A stretch of DNA of 64,000 nucleotides from Solirubrobacterales bacterium (GTDB lineage: Bacteria > Actinomycetota > Thermoleophilia > Solirubrobacterales > 70-9). The notes below the pieces were generated by a model that made no database searches, had not been told where the DNA came from, and worked only from the letters and a program-made list of their open reading frames with translations. Within the stretch, counting starts at the first letter, position 1. Each line of letters opens with the position of its first letter. The stretch covers positions 160,255 to 224,254 of the forward strand of contig JADJRQ010000004.1 of NCBI GenBank assembly GCA_016712175.1. Direction: 5' to 3'. Shown piece by piece: positions 16,118-25,615 of the stretch. The position numbers were made by a program, and so were the translations under genes.

Positions 16118-17656
16118 GTGATCGTGGTCCTGATCCTGGTCTCGGCCCTGTCGACCGCACTGGCCGCAAGCGCAAACGCGAGTGCCGCCCTGCCCCGGAT
16201 CCACGCTGATCCGGACGTCGAGCGCGGCGGCCGAATCCTCGATTCGAAAGGTCGCGAAGTCCTGCTTCGTGGCGTGAACGTGAACTCGCTCGGCAGGTAC
16301 TGGCGGGGCACCGAATTGCGCCCCACCCTTCCGTTCGACCGCCGGGACCCCGCTCGCATCTCGCGAATGGGCTGGAACTCGGTTCGATTGATCGTCTCCT
16401 GGTCCCGAGTCGAGCCGCGGCCGGGCAAGTACAACGAGGCCTACCTCGACCGGGTCGGCCGCTGGATCAACCGGCTCGAATCGAACGGCGTCTACACGAT
16501 CATCGACTTCCATCAGGACGCGTGGGGAGCGACGCTGGCAGCGCCCGCCGGCGAAAGCTGTGCCGCACCCTCCCAGCCCGGCTTCGGCTGGGACGGTGCC
16601 CCGGGCTGGGCCACCCTCGATGACGACCAGCCCCGGTGCTTCACCAATGCCCGTGAACTGAACCCGGCGGTCCGCGCCGCCTGGACCAACTTCTTCGCCG
16701 ACAAGCCGGCTCCGGATGGCGTCGGAGTCCAGACCCACTACGTGCGCACCCTGCGCCATGTCGCCAAACGGTTCGCGAAGTCGAGAGCGGTCGCCGGAAT
16801 CGACGTGATGAACGAGCCGGGCACTCTCGGACCGGGGGCCAATGACGCACTGGGACCTTTCTACGCGCGGGCGGTCAGGTCGATCCGCTCCGGTGAGAAG
16901 TCGGGCCGCGGTTTCAGACACCTGATCCTGTTCGAGCCCGGTGTCCTCTGGTCGTTGATCGGATCGGGAGCCCCGCCCGCCTTCAGCACGGACAGCAACC
17001 TGGTCTACTCGCCGCACCTCTACGGTGGCAGCATCGGTGGCGAGGGGCCACCCAGCCTGGGGTCCTTCGAGACGGCGCTGGCCGAGGCAAAGACCTTTGG
17101 TGGAGTGCCTGTCCTGACGGGCGAATGGGGCGGCGACCCGACCCGTGCGACCGGCAAGGACGACGACTACTTCAACACTCACCAGGCCCTGCAGGACGAT
17201 TTCCGGATCGGCGCGACAGTCTGGACCTGGAAGCAGTCCTGCGGGGATCCGCACGCAGCCAGCCACGACGAGACCGCGCCGCCGCTGCCCCCGTGGAGCC
17301 TCTACCGCATGGACTGCGCGAACGGTGCGAATCGCATCGTCGGGCAGTTCGGACACCTCCGCAAAGACTTGCGACGGGCCTACGTACGACGGGCACCAGG
17401 CAGGCTGCGCTCTTCCTCGTACCTCCGGGCGGACCGGATCCTCAGGGTCTCAGGTACGCGCAGCCGGCGGGTCTCAGCCCGGGTCGAGATCTTCTACCCG
17501 GCGGGCCGGGCCAGGATCAAAATTGACAGCCTCTTCCCCCGTCACCGGATCTCGACCCGGATTCTCGGCAAAGGAAAGCACCGGGGCATGGTGGTCTCGA
17601 TACCGGTCAAACCAGGCGACTGGTCGATCGAGATCCGGCCGAAAGGCCGCAAATAG
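16118..17656 (+). CDS. Secreted GH5-type glycosidase (endoglycosylceramidase/cellulase-like)
   Basis: This 512-residue protein starts at GTG, though the frame is open back to about 16076 and AAGGAG lies at 16075-16080. A signal peptide (VIVVLILVSALSTALA) leads into a TIM barrel with LLRGVNVNSLG, VRLIVSWSRVEP, YTIIDFHQDAWG, the acid/base region DVMNEPG and the nucleophile region LTGEWGG. Those are the two catalytic glutamates of GH5. The HQDAWG plus NEP pattern is closest to endoglycosylceramidases. A C-terminal beta-sandwich follows. The substrate is uncertain. Confidence 0.75.
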   Translation: MIVVLILVSALSTALAASANASAALPRIHADPDVERGGRILDSKGREVLLRGVNVNSLGRYWRGTELRPTLPFDRRDPARISRMGWNSVRLIVSWSRVEPRPGKYNEAYLDRVGRWINRLESNGVYTIIDFHQDAWGATLAAPAGESCAAPSQPGFGWDGAPGWATLDDDQPRCFTNARELNPAVRAAWTNFFADKPAPDGVGVQTHYVRTLRHVAKRFAKSRAVAGIDVMNEPGTLGPGANDALGPFYARAVRSIRSGEKSGRGFRHLILFEPGVLWSLIGSGAPPAFSTDSNLVYSPHLYGGSIGGEGPPSLGSFETALAEAKTFGGVPVLTGEWGGDPTRATGKDDDYFNTHQALQDDFRIGATVWTWKQSCGDPHAASHDETAPPLPPWSLYRMDCANGANRIVGQFGHLRKDLRRAYVRRAPGRLRSSSYLRADRILRVSGTRSRRVSARVEIFYPAGRARIKIDSLFPRHRISTRILGKGKHRGMVVSIPVKPGDWSIEIRPKGRK

Positions 17657-17659
17657 TCA

Positions 17660-18085
17660 ATGGGGTTTCGACTTCTGAAATCAGATCAAGCCTTCTGGCG
17701 GCGCTCGAACCAGATGGGTGTGCTGAACACCGATCTGGCGAAACAGCTTGAGTCAAGAGAACTCGGTGTCCGACTCTGGCGGATCGAACCCGGCCAAGCC
17801 TCTACGCAGCACCGTCATCGCAAGTCAGAGGAGTTCTACCTGCTGCTGGAAGGGACCGGCAAGCTTCGGGTCGACCGTGAATTGCTCGTCCTCGAACCGA
17901 TGGACTCGGTGGTGGTCGAGCCGGAATCGCTCCGGCAGCTCTTCAACGACACCGATAAGGACCAGCTCTGGCTTGTGACTGGAGCTCCGCAGGAATTCGC
18001 GAACACGCTCGAGATGTCAGAGGCGGACCTCGCCTGGCATTACCCAGAAGGCCCACAGGCACTTCCCCCCGAACTCGAAAGCTGA
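17660..18085 (+). CDS. Cupin-domain protein
   Basis: The 141-residue protein has a cupin core: the first motif HRHRKSEEFYLLLEGTGKL supplies two histidines and a glutamate for a metal site, the second region runs DSVVVEPESLRQLFNDT. The start is three bases after the GH5 stop, which suggests co-transcription. The enzyme or binding role cannot be told from the sequence. A second ATG at 17714 is also possible. A hairpin (CTGTGAA 18115-18121 with TTCACAG 18130-18136) follows the gene and may separate it from the lipoprotein gene. Confidence 0.75.
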   Translation: MGFRLLKSDQAFWRRSNQMGVLNTDLAKQLESRELGVRLWRIEPGQASTQHRHRKSEEFYLLLEGTGKLRVDRELLVLEPMDSVVVEPESLRQLFNDTDKDQLWLVTGAPQEFANTLEMSEADLAWHYPEGPQALPPELES

Positions 18086-18171
18086 CGCCGTTCCCGGTCT
18101 GGTCTTCGCGCGGGCTGTGAAGGTCTCCGTTCACAGGCAGGAATCACCCCGGGCAGCGCAAAGGGAGCCGC

Positions 18172-18774
18172 ATGACTTCCCACAAAAAAGTGACCCTCGT
18201 CCTGGTCACCTTTGCCCTTGTCCTCTTCGCGGCCGGTTGCGGCGGCGAATCCAAAGAAGAGAAGCAGGCTGATGCGAACGCAGCAACAGCCCAGCAGGAG
18301 GCCAAGCAGGCCCGTAAGGAAGCGAAGAAGCAAGCCGGGCAGGAGAAGAAGCAGGTCGAAAAGCTGAGCAACGAGGAAAAGCAGCAGGCCAATGCGGCAG
18401 CGGCCGCTGCCGCTGGCGAGAAGTCAGCCGAAGAACAGGCCAGCGCCAGCGAGACCGCCGCAGCCAACGCTCAGGCCCAGGCCCAGCAGGCACAAACCGC
18501 TGCGACCGATGCGGCGGCGGCAAAAGCCAAGAAGAAGGCCAATGGCAGTGGCGGCGGCAACACCACTTCATGTGGCGGCAGCATCATGGTCGACGCGTCA
18601 ACTTCATGTGGCTTCGCGGCGAACGTAGTCAAGGCCTACAAGAAGGCCCCCGGACCGTCGGTCGTCGCGTACAGCCCGACTACCAAACAGGCCTACACCA
18701 TGAAATGCAGCGGCAGTCAGATGTTGACTACATGCTCCGGAGGCGTCGGCGCCTCAGTCACCTTCGAGCCCTGA
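18172..18774 (+). CDS. Ala/Lys/Gln-rich lipoprotein
   Basis: A signal peptide with lipobox LFAAGC predicts a lipid-anchored exported protein. Residues 28-125 are an extended helical, charged Ala/Gln/Lys-rich region, probably a rod. The C-terminal 70 residues hold four cysteines (TSCGGS, STSCGF, MKCSGS, TTCSGG), likely two disulfides in a small globular domain. AAAGGGAG precedes the ATG. The function is unknown; a wall-spanning spacer carrying a small binding domain is a fair picture. Confidence 0.7.
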   Translation: MTSHKKVTLVLVTFALVLFAAGCGGESKEEKQADANAATAQQEAKQARKEAKKQAGQEKKQVEKLSNEEKQQANAAAAAAAGEKSAEEQASASETAAANAQAQAQQAQTAATDAAAAKAKKKANGSGGGNTTSCGGSIMVDASTSCGFAANVVKAYKKAPGPSVVAYSPTTKQAYTMKCSGSQMLTTCSGGVGASVTFEP

Positions 18775-18797
18775 GGGGCTGAAGCAAAACAAATCAA

Positions 18798-18828
18798 GGG
18801 CCGGATCCCGAGGGATCCGGCCCTTTTT
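18798..18828 (+). terminator. Strong intrinsic terminator
   Basis: Perfect 11-bp arms (GGGCCGGATCC 18798-18808; complement 18813-18823) around a CGAG loop are followed by TTTTT. It closes the lipoprotein transcript. Confidence 0.9.
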
Positions 18829-18866
18829 GTTGCACCGCAAGCGGAACCAATGCTTCAAGATGACCC

Positions 18867-20305
18867 ATGGCCTCCGCCGGAGATCCAAGCGACGCTCCCG
18901 CACTCATGTGGTTTCGCCGGGACCTCCGGATCCATGACCTCCCTGCCCTTGCTGAGGCGGCGAGCGCGCCTTCCATCCTTCCCTGTTTCGTCTTCGACGA
19001 CCGCCTGGCCAGCGGCGGCCGGTTCGCCTCCCCCGCCGAATCAGCTTCATGCTCGGCTGCCTCGAAGAGCTTCGGACTTCACTGCGGGACCTCGGCGCCG
19101 ATCTGATTTTCCGCCGCGGGCGGCCGGAGGAAGTGATCCCCAGTCTGGCTAGAGAGGGGGGTGCATCTTCCGTTCATTGGACCGAAGACGTTTCGCCCTT
19201 CGCCCGGCGGCGCGATCAGTCGGTCGTCCGCAACCTGGCGGCAGCCGGAATAGAAGCCTGCCCCCACCCCGGTTCTTACATCGTCGACCGCCCCGGGCAG
19301 ATCAGGTCGGGGCAGGATCGCCCCTACACGGTGTTCTCGCCGTTCGCCAAGGCCTGGCGGGACCTCGGGCGGCGCCCCCGGGAGGCGACCCCCACCAGGC
19401 TCACGCTCGCCGGGAGCCCGGACCCCGGCGAAATGCCCACGCTCAAGGACCTCGGGATGACCGACCCCGGAACGGAAACGGAAACGTCGTTCACACCCGG
19501 CGAGACCGCGGCCCGCAAGGCAGCGGGCTTGTTCCTCAGGGACGGGGTGGCCGAATACGGCAAGCGGCGAAACCGCCCCGCCGGCGGCACCTCCCGCCTG
19601 TCTCCCTACCTCCGCTGGGGCTGTCTTTCACCCGTCGAGGCCGAGGAGAGACTGGGCCAGAAAAGTGGTGAAGGACCACGTGTCTTCCGCGCGGAGTTGG
19701 CGTGGCGTGATTTCTACGCCGCCGTGCTCGACAACTTTCCCGAGGTCACGCGCCAGGAGTTCCAGAAGCGCTACCGCGGCACGCTGAACTGGCAGGAGGA
19801 TGACGAACTGCTCGAAGCCTGGCAGCAGGGAAAGACCGGCTATCCGCTGGTCGATGCCGGGATGCGCGAATTGATCGGTGATGGCTGGATGCACAACCGC
19901 GTTCGCATGGTGGTCGCCTCGTTTCTGACCAAAGACCTGCACCTCGACTGGCGGGAAGGCGAGCGGTGGTTCATGGAGTGCCTGCTCGACGGCGACGTCG
20001 CCTCCAACAACGGCGGCTGGCAATGGGTCACTTCGGTTGGCACCGACCCGAAACCGTACTTCCAGCGTATGTTCAACCCGATGATCCAGCAGGAAAAGTT
20101 CGACCCCGCAGGTGAGTATGTAAAGCGCTGGATTCCGGAACTGGGTGACGTCCCCGACGAGCACCTGGTGAGACCATGGAAGATGTCCCCGGACGAGCAG
20201 GAAGAATTCAACTGCCGGATCGGCCAGGACTACCCGGAGCCGGTGGTAGATCACGCCGAGGAGCGGCTCTTTGCGATCGAGCGCTACCGGGCGGCAGTCG
20301 AATGA
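18867..20305 (+). CDS. phr: Deoxyribodipyrimidine photolyase, frame broken once
   Basis: The N-terminal domain starts with LMWFRRDLRIHDLPAL, the class I CPD photolyase opening. The C-terminal FAD domain has RLSPYLRWGCLS, WHNRVRMVV-type MHNRVRMVVASFLTKDL, DGDVASNNGGWQW and DPKPYFQRMFNP. The enzyme repairs UV dimers with blue light. The frame breaks at the CCCCC run 19030-19034; one more C joins FASP to RRISFMLGCLEEL. The upstream part is separated from the lipoprotein by the terminator. The stop is followed within about 30 bases by the LOG-family gene. Confidence 0.88.
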
Positions 20306-20336
20306 ACATGCGAAATACGAACGAAATGAGCAGCAA

Positions 20337-21049
20337 TTGACCACTGAGCCAGCCAAGCCGACCACTTTCGACCAGGAGATCATCCGCAGCAACGAGCCGG
20401 AGATCTTCAGTGAGCTGTCTGATCCGGAACGCCTCTCGCGGATCCACAAAGAGTTCGACGAGGGCTTCAACCTGCTCGAAGGTCTCGGGCCGGCGGTCTG
20501 CGTGTTCGGTTCCGCGCGCACCAAAGTGGACGATCCCGAGTACCAGCTCGCCCGTCGGGTCGGCGCTTCGATTGGCGAGGCCGGGTACACGGTGATCACG
20601 GGCGGCGGACCGGGCACCATGGAGGCCGCCAATCGCGGGGCCAGGAAGCCGGGGCCCCTTCTGTCGGGCTGAACATCGAGTTGCCGCATGAACAGGGGCT
20701 CAATCCGTACGTCGACATCGGCAAGGAGTTCCACTATTTCTTCGTCCGCAAGCTGATGTTCATGCGCTATTCGTGGTCCTTCGTCGTCTTCCCCGGCGGA
20801 TTCGGCACGATGGACGAGCTTTTCGAAGTACTGACCCTCGTCCAGACCCACAAGGCGCGGCCGCATCCGGTCGTTCTGGTCGGCTCCGGGTTCTGGCTCG
20901 GTCTGCTCGCCTGGATGAAGGACCATCAGCTCGAGGGCGGAAGGATCAGCCCCGGAGACTTCGACCTGTTCACCGTCGCTGACGACTTCGAGCAGATCGT
21001 GAACAAGGCGACCGCCGGACTGCCGGCCCTCCCCTACGGACTCGCCTGA
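20337..21049 (+). CDS. LOG-family (TIGR00730) nucleotide-binding protein, frame broken once
   Basis: The PGGFGTMDE motif is the LOG/lysine-decarboxylase-like signature (PGGxGTxxE), preceded by a Rossmann VITGGGPGTMEAANRGA. Known members are cytokinin-nucleotide phosphoribohydrolases, and bacterial homologues cleave AMP-type nucleotides. The frame breaks near 20648; one added base in AGGAAG restores EAGAPSVGLNIELPHEQG. The TTG at 20337 is a tentative start, since no ATG lies in frame near it. The gene ends 8 bases from the convergent acetolactate decarboxylase gene. Confidence 0.8.
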
Positions 21050-21057
21050 GCGGAGCG

Positions 21058-21840
21058 CTACTTCAGCCGTTCCGCCCGCTCGATCGCCGCATGAGTGTCA
21101 CCGGCGAGGTCAGGTGAGCCGAGGTCCATCCCCGGCGGCAGTTCGATGTGAAGATCGGAGCTGACTTCTACCTTCACGTTCGCCGCCTCGATCTCGAGGT
21201 CGAGCACGTGGCCGCCGTGCTTTCGACCATGATCGACGAAATGCAGGTGATAGCCCGCGATCTCGATGCGTTCGCTGTACGAAGGAAAGCGGAAACCGAC
21301 GAGAGTGCCAAGGCCGGCCGGGAGTTCGAAGACGTTCTGATCGGCAACCACCTCGGCCAACGGCCGGTAGGGCGCGTGCTGACGGGGGACCGAACGTGCG
21401 GTGACGCTCTTGAAATCACCGTCGATCCGAACCGCGGCAGCGGGGGTGCCGGGTGGCATCCGCTCCTCGAGGAGGGTCACCAGGTGGTCGAACCCGACGA
21501 CTCCTGAAATTTCGAACTCAAGGTCCGGTTCGAACCATCCGACCACCGCGAACGGGGTCTGCGAATCGGGGGATACGACGCTGATCGTGCCCCGGAAATC
21601 AGCTCGCAGGAACTGGCCGTCGAGCGCGATCATCTCGCCATCGAGTCCGTTCAGGGTCCCCAGCCCGGTGTCGCCCTGCTCGGCGAGCTCGGCGAAGCTG
21701 AGATCGCCGTCGTAGGAACCGTCCAGCAGCGCGGACACAGTCGAGGCCTGGAACAAGGTGTGCGATTCATGACCGGCATGAAGGTCCTCCGAGCGCATCG
21801 ATTCGACGTGCAAGGCACGGATCATCGACTCTTCGATCAC
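21058..21840 (-). CDS. budA: Alpha-acetolactate decarboxylase
   Basis: The 260-residue protein matches BudA/AlsD throughout: HTLFQASTVSALLDGSYDGD, GDTGLGTLNGLDGEMIALDG, and the zinc region GYHLHFVDHGRKHGGHVLD with the three histidines. It converts acetolactate to acetoin, an overflow route for pyruvate. The GTG at 21840 overlaps the stop of the phosphatase gene (GTGA). No acetolactate synthase is nearby, so substrate probably comes from branched-chain amino acid synthesis. Confidence 0.9.
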   Translation of the reverse strand: MIEESMIRALHVESMRSEDLHAGHESHTLFQASTVSALLDGSYDGDLSFAELAEQGDTGLGTLNGLDGEMIALDGQFLRADFRGTISVVSPDSQTPFAVVGWFEPDLEFEISGVVGFDHLVTLLEERMPPGTPAAAVRIDGDFKSVTARSVPRQHAPYRPLAEVVADQNVFELPAGLGTLVGFRFPSYSERIEIAGYHLHFVDHGRKHGGHVLDLEIEAANVKVEVSSDLHIELPPGMDLGSPDLAGDTHAAIERAERLK

Positions 21841-22316
21841 GGCCGGACTTCTTCGAGGAGTGCCCGGCAGCCTCGCTCGACAATGTCGAGGACATCTTCG
21901 AATCCGTCGTCGCCGCCGTAGTACGGATCGGGCACATCAGTCAATTCATCGCCGCCGATCTCCCGGAGCAGCCGCACTTTCGGGTTGTCCCGCCCCGAAA
22001 GAGCGAGTAGGTCGAAGTGGTTGCTGCTGTCCATCGCGACGATCAGGTCGAAATCATCGAAGTCGCTCGCGGTGACCTGACGGGCTGCGCCATTCATCTC
22101 GATTCCACGGCGCGCTGCGGTTTCGATCGCCCGGGGATCGGGTGGGTTGCCGACGTGCCAGGCACCGGTACCCGCCGAGTCAACTTCGACCTGCCCACCC
22201 AGGCCTTCGCGCTCGACCAGATCTTTCATCATTGCCTCGGCCGTCGGCGACCGGCAGATGTTGCCGAGGCAGACGAACAGGATGCGAACCGGAGTTGCGG
22301 AGACGGGGTCGGTCAG
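21837..22316 (-). CDS. Low-molecular-weight protein-tyrosine phosphatase
   Basis: The signature VCLGNICRSPTAEAMMKDL (CX5R loop) lies near the N-terminus and DPYYGGDDGFEDV provides the general acid aspartates near the end. The catalytic loop lies upstream of the first ATG, so the true start must be earlier. The only candidate before an in-frame stop is CTG at 22316, which overlaps the TGA of the preceding gene (CTGA). The enzyme dephosphorylates tyrosine on proteins, often in envelope polysaccharide control. Predicted length is 159 residues, normal for the family. Confidence 0.85.
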   Translation of the reverse strand: MTDPVSATPVRILFVCLGNICRSPTAEAMMKDLVEREGLGGQVEVDSAGTGAWHVGNPPDPRAIETAARRGIEMNGAARQVTASDFDDFDLIVAMDSSNHFDLLALSGRDNPKVRLLREIGGDELTDVPDPYYGGDDGFEDVLDIVERGCRALLEEVRP

Positions 22317-22796
22317 TTTGAGAGGGATTCATCGATGCTGACCCGCTGACGCAGGTTCTTGATCTGCTTCTGCAGGTCGGCGATCGACTGGTTGATGCTC
22401 TTGAACTTCTTGTTCGTGCTGTTCTCGAATGAATTGAGTTGGTCGCCCAACTCTTGGTCACGGCTGGCCAGCGAATTGGTCGTCTGGTTCAGGTTCTTGA
22501 TCGACTTCTTGTTCTGCTTGGCGCCTTTGGTGTTCGAGTCGATCTGCTTGACAAGTGTCTTTTCACCTTTGTCAGGGACCGGCGATGAGCTTCTCAGCCC
22601 GGGAAACTTGCGTGGCTTCCTTGGCATCCTGAGAAGCCTGCGCCGCCGCAAACTGCGTCTGAACTTCGGTAGTGACGCTGTTGTCGTTTTCCGTGGCCTG
22701 CTTGGCGTTATACGCCGTGATCGTGCCGAAGATGCCAAGTACCAGACCGAGCGATCCGAGGGTGATCGCGAGGATCTGCTTTGTGTTCGAGCTCAT
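22313..22796 (-). CDS. Membrane-anchored coiled-coil protein, frame broken once
   Basis: The ATG at 22796 begins MSSNTKQILAITLGSLGLVLG, a single N-terminal membrane span, then a helical Gln/Ala stretch. After a break near 22575 the other frame continues as a coiled coil (VKQIDSNTKGAKQNKKSIKN, later SINQSIADLQKQIKNL) to 22313. It resembles short membrane-tethered rods of unknown role. It overlaps the phosphatase gene by four bases. Confidence 0.6.
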
Positions 22797-22867
22797 GCGC
22801 GAGACCCTAGCCGAAACGAAGAGCTGAAGCCGGAAACCTGACAGGTGGGGTCAAAAGACCCCGGCCA

Positions 22868-23092
22868 TCAAATCTTGAGCAGAAGAATTGTGTTCAGGGT
22901 GAAGATGATCGCTGTCGCTACCGTGGCGCGCGAAAGATTGCGCTCGACCATCGAGCCGCCGCCGACCGAGCTTCCTCCACCACCGATGCCGAAAGCACCG
23001 GAAAGGCCCGCGTCCTTGCCCGAATGGAGAAGGACCAGAAAGATGAGGAGGACGGCGATGCCCACCTGGATGACTGCCAAGATTGCGTACAT
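22868..23092 (-). CDS. secG: Preprotein translocase subunit SecG
   Basis: The 74-residue protein has two membrane spans (ILAVIQVGIAVLLIFLVLL and ATVATAIIFTLNTILLL) flanking the HSGKDAGLSGAFG loop typical of SecG. It assists protein export through SecYEG. The ATG at 23092 is chosen because it begins the first span; upstream residues of the open frame are out of character. It ends the minus-strand run with the cytochrome c maturation genes. Confidence 0.9.
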   Translation of the reverse strand: MYAILAVIQVGIAVLLIFLVLLHSGKDAGLSGAFGIGGGGSSVGGGSMVERNLSRATVATAIIFTLNTILLLKI

Positions 23093-23105
23093 ACGACCGG
23101 GGAGT

Positions 23106-23441
23106 TTAGCTGCCAGCGTTGCCGGGTGGGCTCTGATCGCTCTCAGCCGGCTCCGAATCGTCGCCGGAGGAGACCGATTCCACTTGATCAAGCTGCTTCA
23201 GGATCTCGACCGCATCGCCCCTCAGTTCGGCGTTGACCAGGTCAAAGTCTTCCTGCGAGAGCTTGCCTGAGGCGAGGTCGGTTTCGGCATCACGGATCTC
23301 GCGGTACTTGGATTCACGCGCAGCCTCGAGCCCGGCGAGTTCCGGATCTTCGGAGCGCGAGGCTTCAGCCTTGCCCCAGAAGGGATAGGAAACGAAGGCG
23401 GCCACGGCCACCAGGAGGATCACGGCGAAGAGGACGGCCAT
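23106..23441 (-). CDS. Small membrane protein of the cytochrome c maturation cluster (CcmI-like N-terminus)
   Basis: An N-terminal span (VLFAVILLVAVAAFVSYPFW) is followed by a helical domain with KYREIRDAETDLASGKLSQEDF, the pattern found in the CcmI/CycH N-terminal region and related small proteins next to ccmF. A disordered acidic tail follows. The ATG at 23441 overlaps the ccmF stop. It probably helps hand apocytochrome c to the lyase. CcmI assignment rests on the helix pattern and position. Confidence 0.6.
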   Translation of the reverse strand: MAVLFAVILLVAVAAFVSYPFWGKAEASRSEDPELAGLEAARESKYREIRDAETDLASGKLSQEDFDLVNAELRGDAVEILKQLDQVESVSSGDDSEPAESDQSPPGNAGS

Positions 23442-25615
23442 CAGACCCTCCGCTTCCGGCGGAAGGTCCCGCTGGGCCAGACGGCAAAGAGCGCGCCGAG
23501 CACCGCGATGATCGCTCCGATCCAGATCCACGTCACCATCGGGCTGACGATAATGCGGAACGTGACCGGGATCGACCGGTCCGGGTTGGTGTACTCGGGG
23601 AGGATCTTGTCGGTCACCTTGTTCTGGATCTCGACCAGCTGTTTGGTCAGCACCGCCTCCTGCGAAGGGTCTTTCTGGATCACCGGCAGGACACGTTCCA
23701 CCATGTACGCGCGAAAACGTTCGTCCGCCGATTTCGCCCGCTCCTGGATGATTTTCGTGTCCGGCTCGAGTGCCACCCAGAAGTCGGAGAAGAGCCCGGC
23801 CTTGAGGCCGACTTCGGAGGTCGCCTCCCCCTGGAAGTAGCCGCTGATCGTGCGGGTAGCTCCAGTATTCTGGTGATAGCGCCGGGTCGGTTCGACCTGG
23901 GTGAACCGCTTGCCGTTCCGGTCAACCTGGAGTTCGGCACCAAAAACGAGTGCCTCCTCGGTCCGTTCGACCGTCGGCTGGACGTAAGTCACGTCATACC
24001 CGTCAATGGTCGTGGTCTGACCGGGCACGAGTTTGCGGTCGACCTTGGTCTCGAAGCTCGATGAGGCGGCGACGCCGACCAGCAGCACGACCAGGCCAAG
24101 GTGGGCGATGTAGCCACCGTAACGGCGCCGGTTTCGAACCGCCACGGCCCAGACCGACCCGGGGATGCTGCCGCCGGCACTGGACCGGCGGGCGGCCGCA
24201 CCACGCCAGGTGTCCTGGAACAGGGCGGTCACGGTGAACGAGGCCAGACTGAACACGGCCAGCGCCGTGAGGCTGTCGGCGGCGTCTGTGAAGAAGATCA
24301 GTATGAGGAGAACGATCGCGGCAACGATCAACGGCGCGGTGAAGACCCGTTTGGCACCCGCCCAGGAGAGCCGGCGCCACGCCAGCAGCGGCCCGATGCC
24401 GGTGAACAGGACCAGCAGGATCGCTACCGGAGTCGTGTAACGATCGAACCAGGGTGCCGCGAGGGTCGACTTGGTTCCGGTCAGGAGTTCCGAAATCAGC
24501 GGGAAGAAGGTGCCCCAGGCGACAATCGCGCAAAGCGTCACCAACAGCAGGTTGTTGACCAGGAAGATCGCCTCGCGGGACGCCAGCGAGTCGATCCGTT
24601 TCTCCGACCTGAGGATGTCCAGCCGGGTGACGATCAGGAAAGTCGAGCCGATCAGTACGACGCCGATCAGGGCCAGGAAGTAAGGCCCGACGGTTGAATC
24701 GCCGAAAGCGTGGATCGACTGCAGTACGCCCGAGCGCACCAGGAAGGTGCCGAGGAGAGCCAGGCTGAAACTGGCCACGATCAGGCTGACGTTCCAGACT
24801 TTGAGCATGCCGCGCTTCTCCTGCACCATGATCGAATGGATGTAGGCGGTGGTGATCAGCCAGGGCATGACCGAGGCGTTCTCTACCGGGTCCCAGGCCC
24901 AGTACCCACCCCAGCCGAGCTCGGTGTATGACCAGCGGGCGCCGAGGATGATTCCGATCGAGAGGAAGGTCCAGGCGATCAGGGCGAACCCCCGGGTGGA
25001 CTTGATCCAGGCGGCGTCGATCCGCCGCGTGATCAGGGCTCCCATCGCGAATGCGAACGGCACGGTCAGGGACACGTAGCCGGTGTAGAGCATCGGCGGG
25101 TGGATGATCATCGACGGGTGCTGGAGGAGCGGGTTCAGGCCGGTGCCGTCGACCGGGACCACGGACAGGGTCGTGAACGGGTTGACACCCCCGCCGAACA
25201 GCATCAGCCCGGTGAAGAAAGTTGCGATGCCAAGCATGATCGCGGTGGCGTAGGGCACTACATCGCGCAGCTTGTGCCGGGTGAAGAAGAGCGAGACCGA
25301 CGCGACCACGGAGAGCAGTGATGCCCAGAGCAGCAGCGATCCTTCCTGGCTCGACCACATCGCGGTGAACTTGTAGAAGACCGGGGTCTCAATCGAAGAG
25401 TGGTTGGCGACGACGCTGAGGCTGAAGTCGTCGGTCAGGAATGCGTATTCGGCCGCGAACACGCAGATCAGCATCAGGAAGGCGAGCGCGTAGGCCGCGC
25501 GACGTGACGAATCGACCCAACGGCGATCGCGCCGGGTCCCGATCAGCGCTGCTGCCGCTCCGTATACCGCGGTCAGAAAGGCGAGGAAGAGTGCCGCGCC
25601 GCCGAGGCTACTGAT
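23441..25615 (-). CDS. ccmF: Cytochrome c heme lyase subunit CcmF
   Basis: This large polytopic membrane protein has the tryptophan-rich heme-handling motif WGGYWAWDPVENAS, HPPMLYTGY and further CcmF/NrfE hallmarks. The first ATG (25474) would cut off a conserved first span (LGGAALFLAFLTAVYG), so the frame must open near 25615. The only codon there is ATC/AGT beside the ccmE stop, so the start is unresolved, by an unusual start codon or an indel. It attaches heme to apocytochrome c outside the membrane. Confidence 0.88.
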   Translation of the reverse strand: MSSLGGAALFLAFLTAVYGAAAALIGTRRDRRWVDSSRRAAYALAFLMLICVFAAEYAFLTDDFSLSVVANHSSIETPVFYKFTAMWSSQEGSLLLWASLLSVVASVSLFFTRHKLRDVVPYATAIMLGIATFFTGLMLFGGGVNPFTTLSVVPVDGTGLNPLLQHPSMIIHPPMLYTGYVSLTVPFAFAMGALITRRIDAAWIKSTRGFALIAWTFLSIGIILGARWSYTELGWGGYWAWDPVENASVMPWLITTAYIHSIMVQEKRGMLKVWNVSLIVASFSLALLGTFLVRSGVLQSIHAFGDSTVGPYFLALIGVVLIGSTFLIVTRLDILRSEKRIDSLASREAIFLVNNLLLVTLCAIVAWGTFFPLISELLTGTKSTLAAPWFDRYTTPVAILLVLFTGIGPLLAWRRLSWAGAKRVFTAPLIVAAIVLLILIFFTDAADSLTALAVFSLASFTVTALFQDTWRGAAARRSSAGGSIPGSVWAVAVRNRRRYGGYIAHLGLVVLLVGVAASSSFETKVDRKLVPGQTTTIDGYDVTYVQPTVERTEEALVFGAELQVDRNGKRFTQVEPTRRYHQNTGATRTISGYFQGEATSEVGLKAGLFSDFWVALEPDTKIIQERAKSADERFRAYMVERVLPVIQKDPSQEAVLTKQLVEIQNKVTDKILPEYTNPDRSIPVTFRIIVSPMVTWIWIGAIIAVLGALFAVWPSGTFRRKRRV

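Noticed and set aside
23106..23531. A longer start for the CcmI-like protein
   Set aside because: The extra N-terminal residues overlap ccmF out of frame and are not membrane-like. The ATG at 23441 begins the span and overlaps the ccmF stop.
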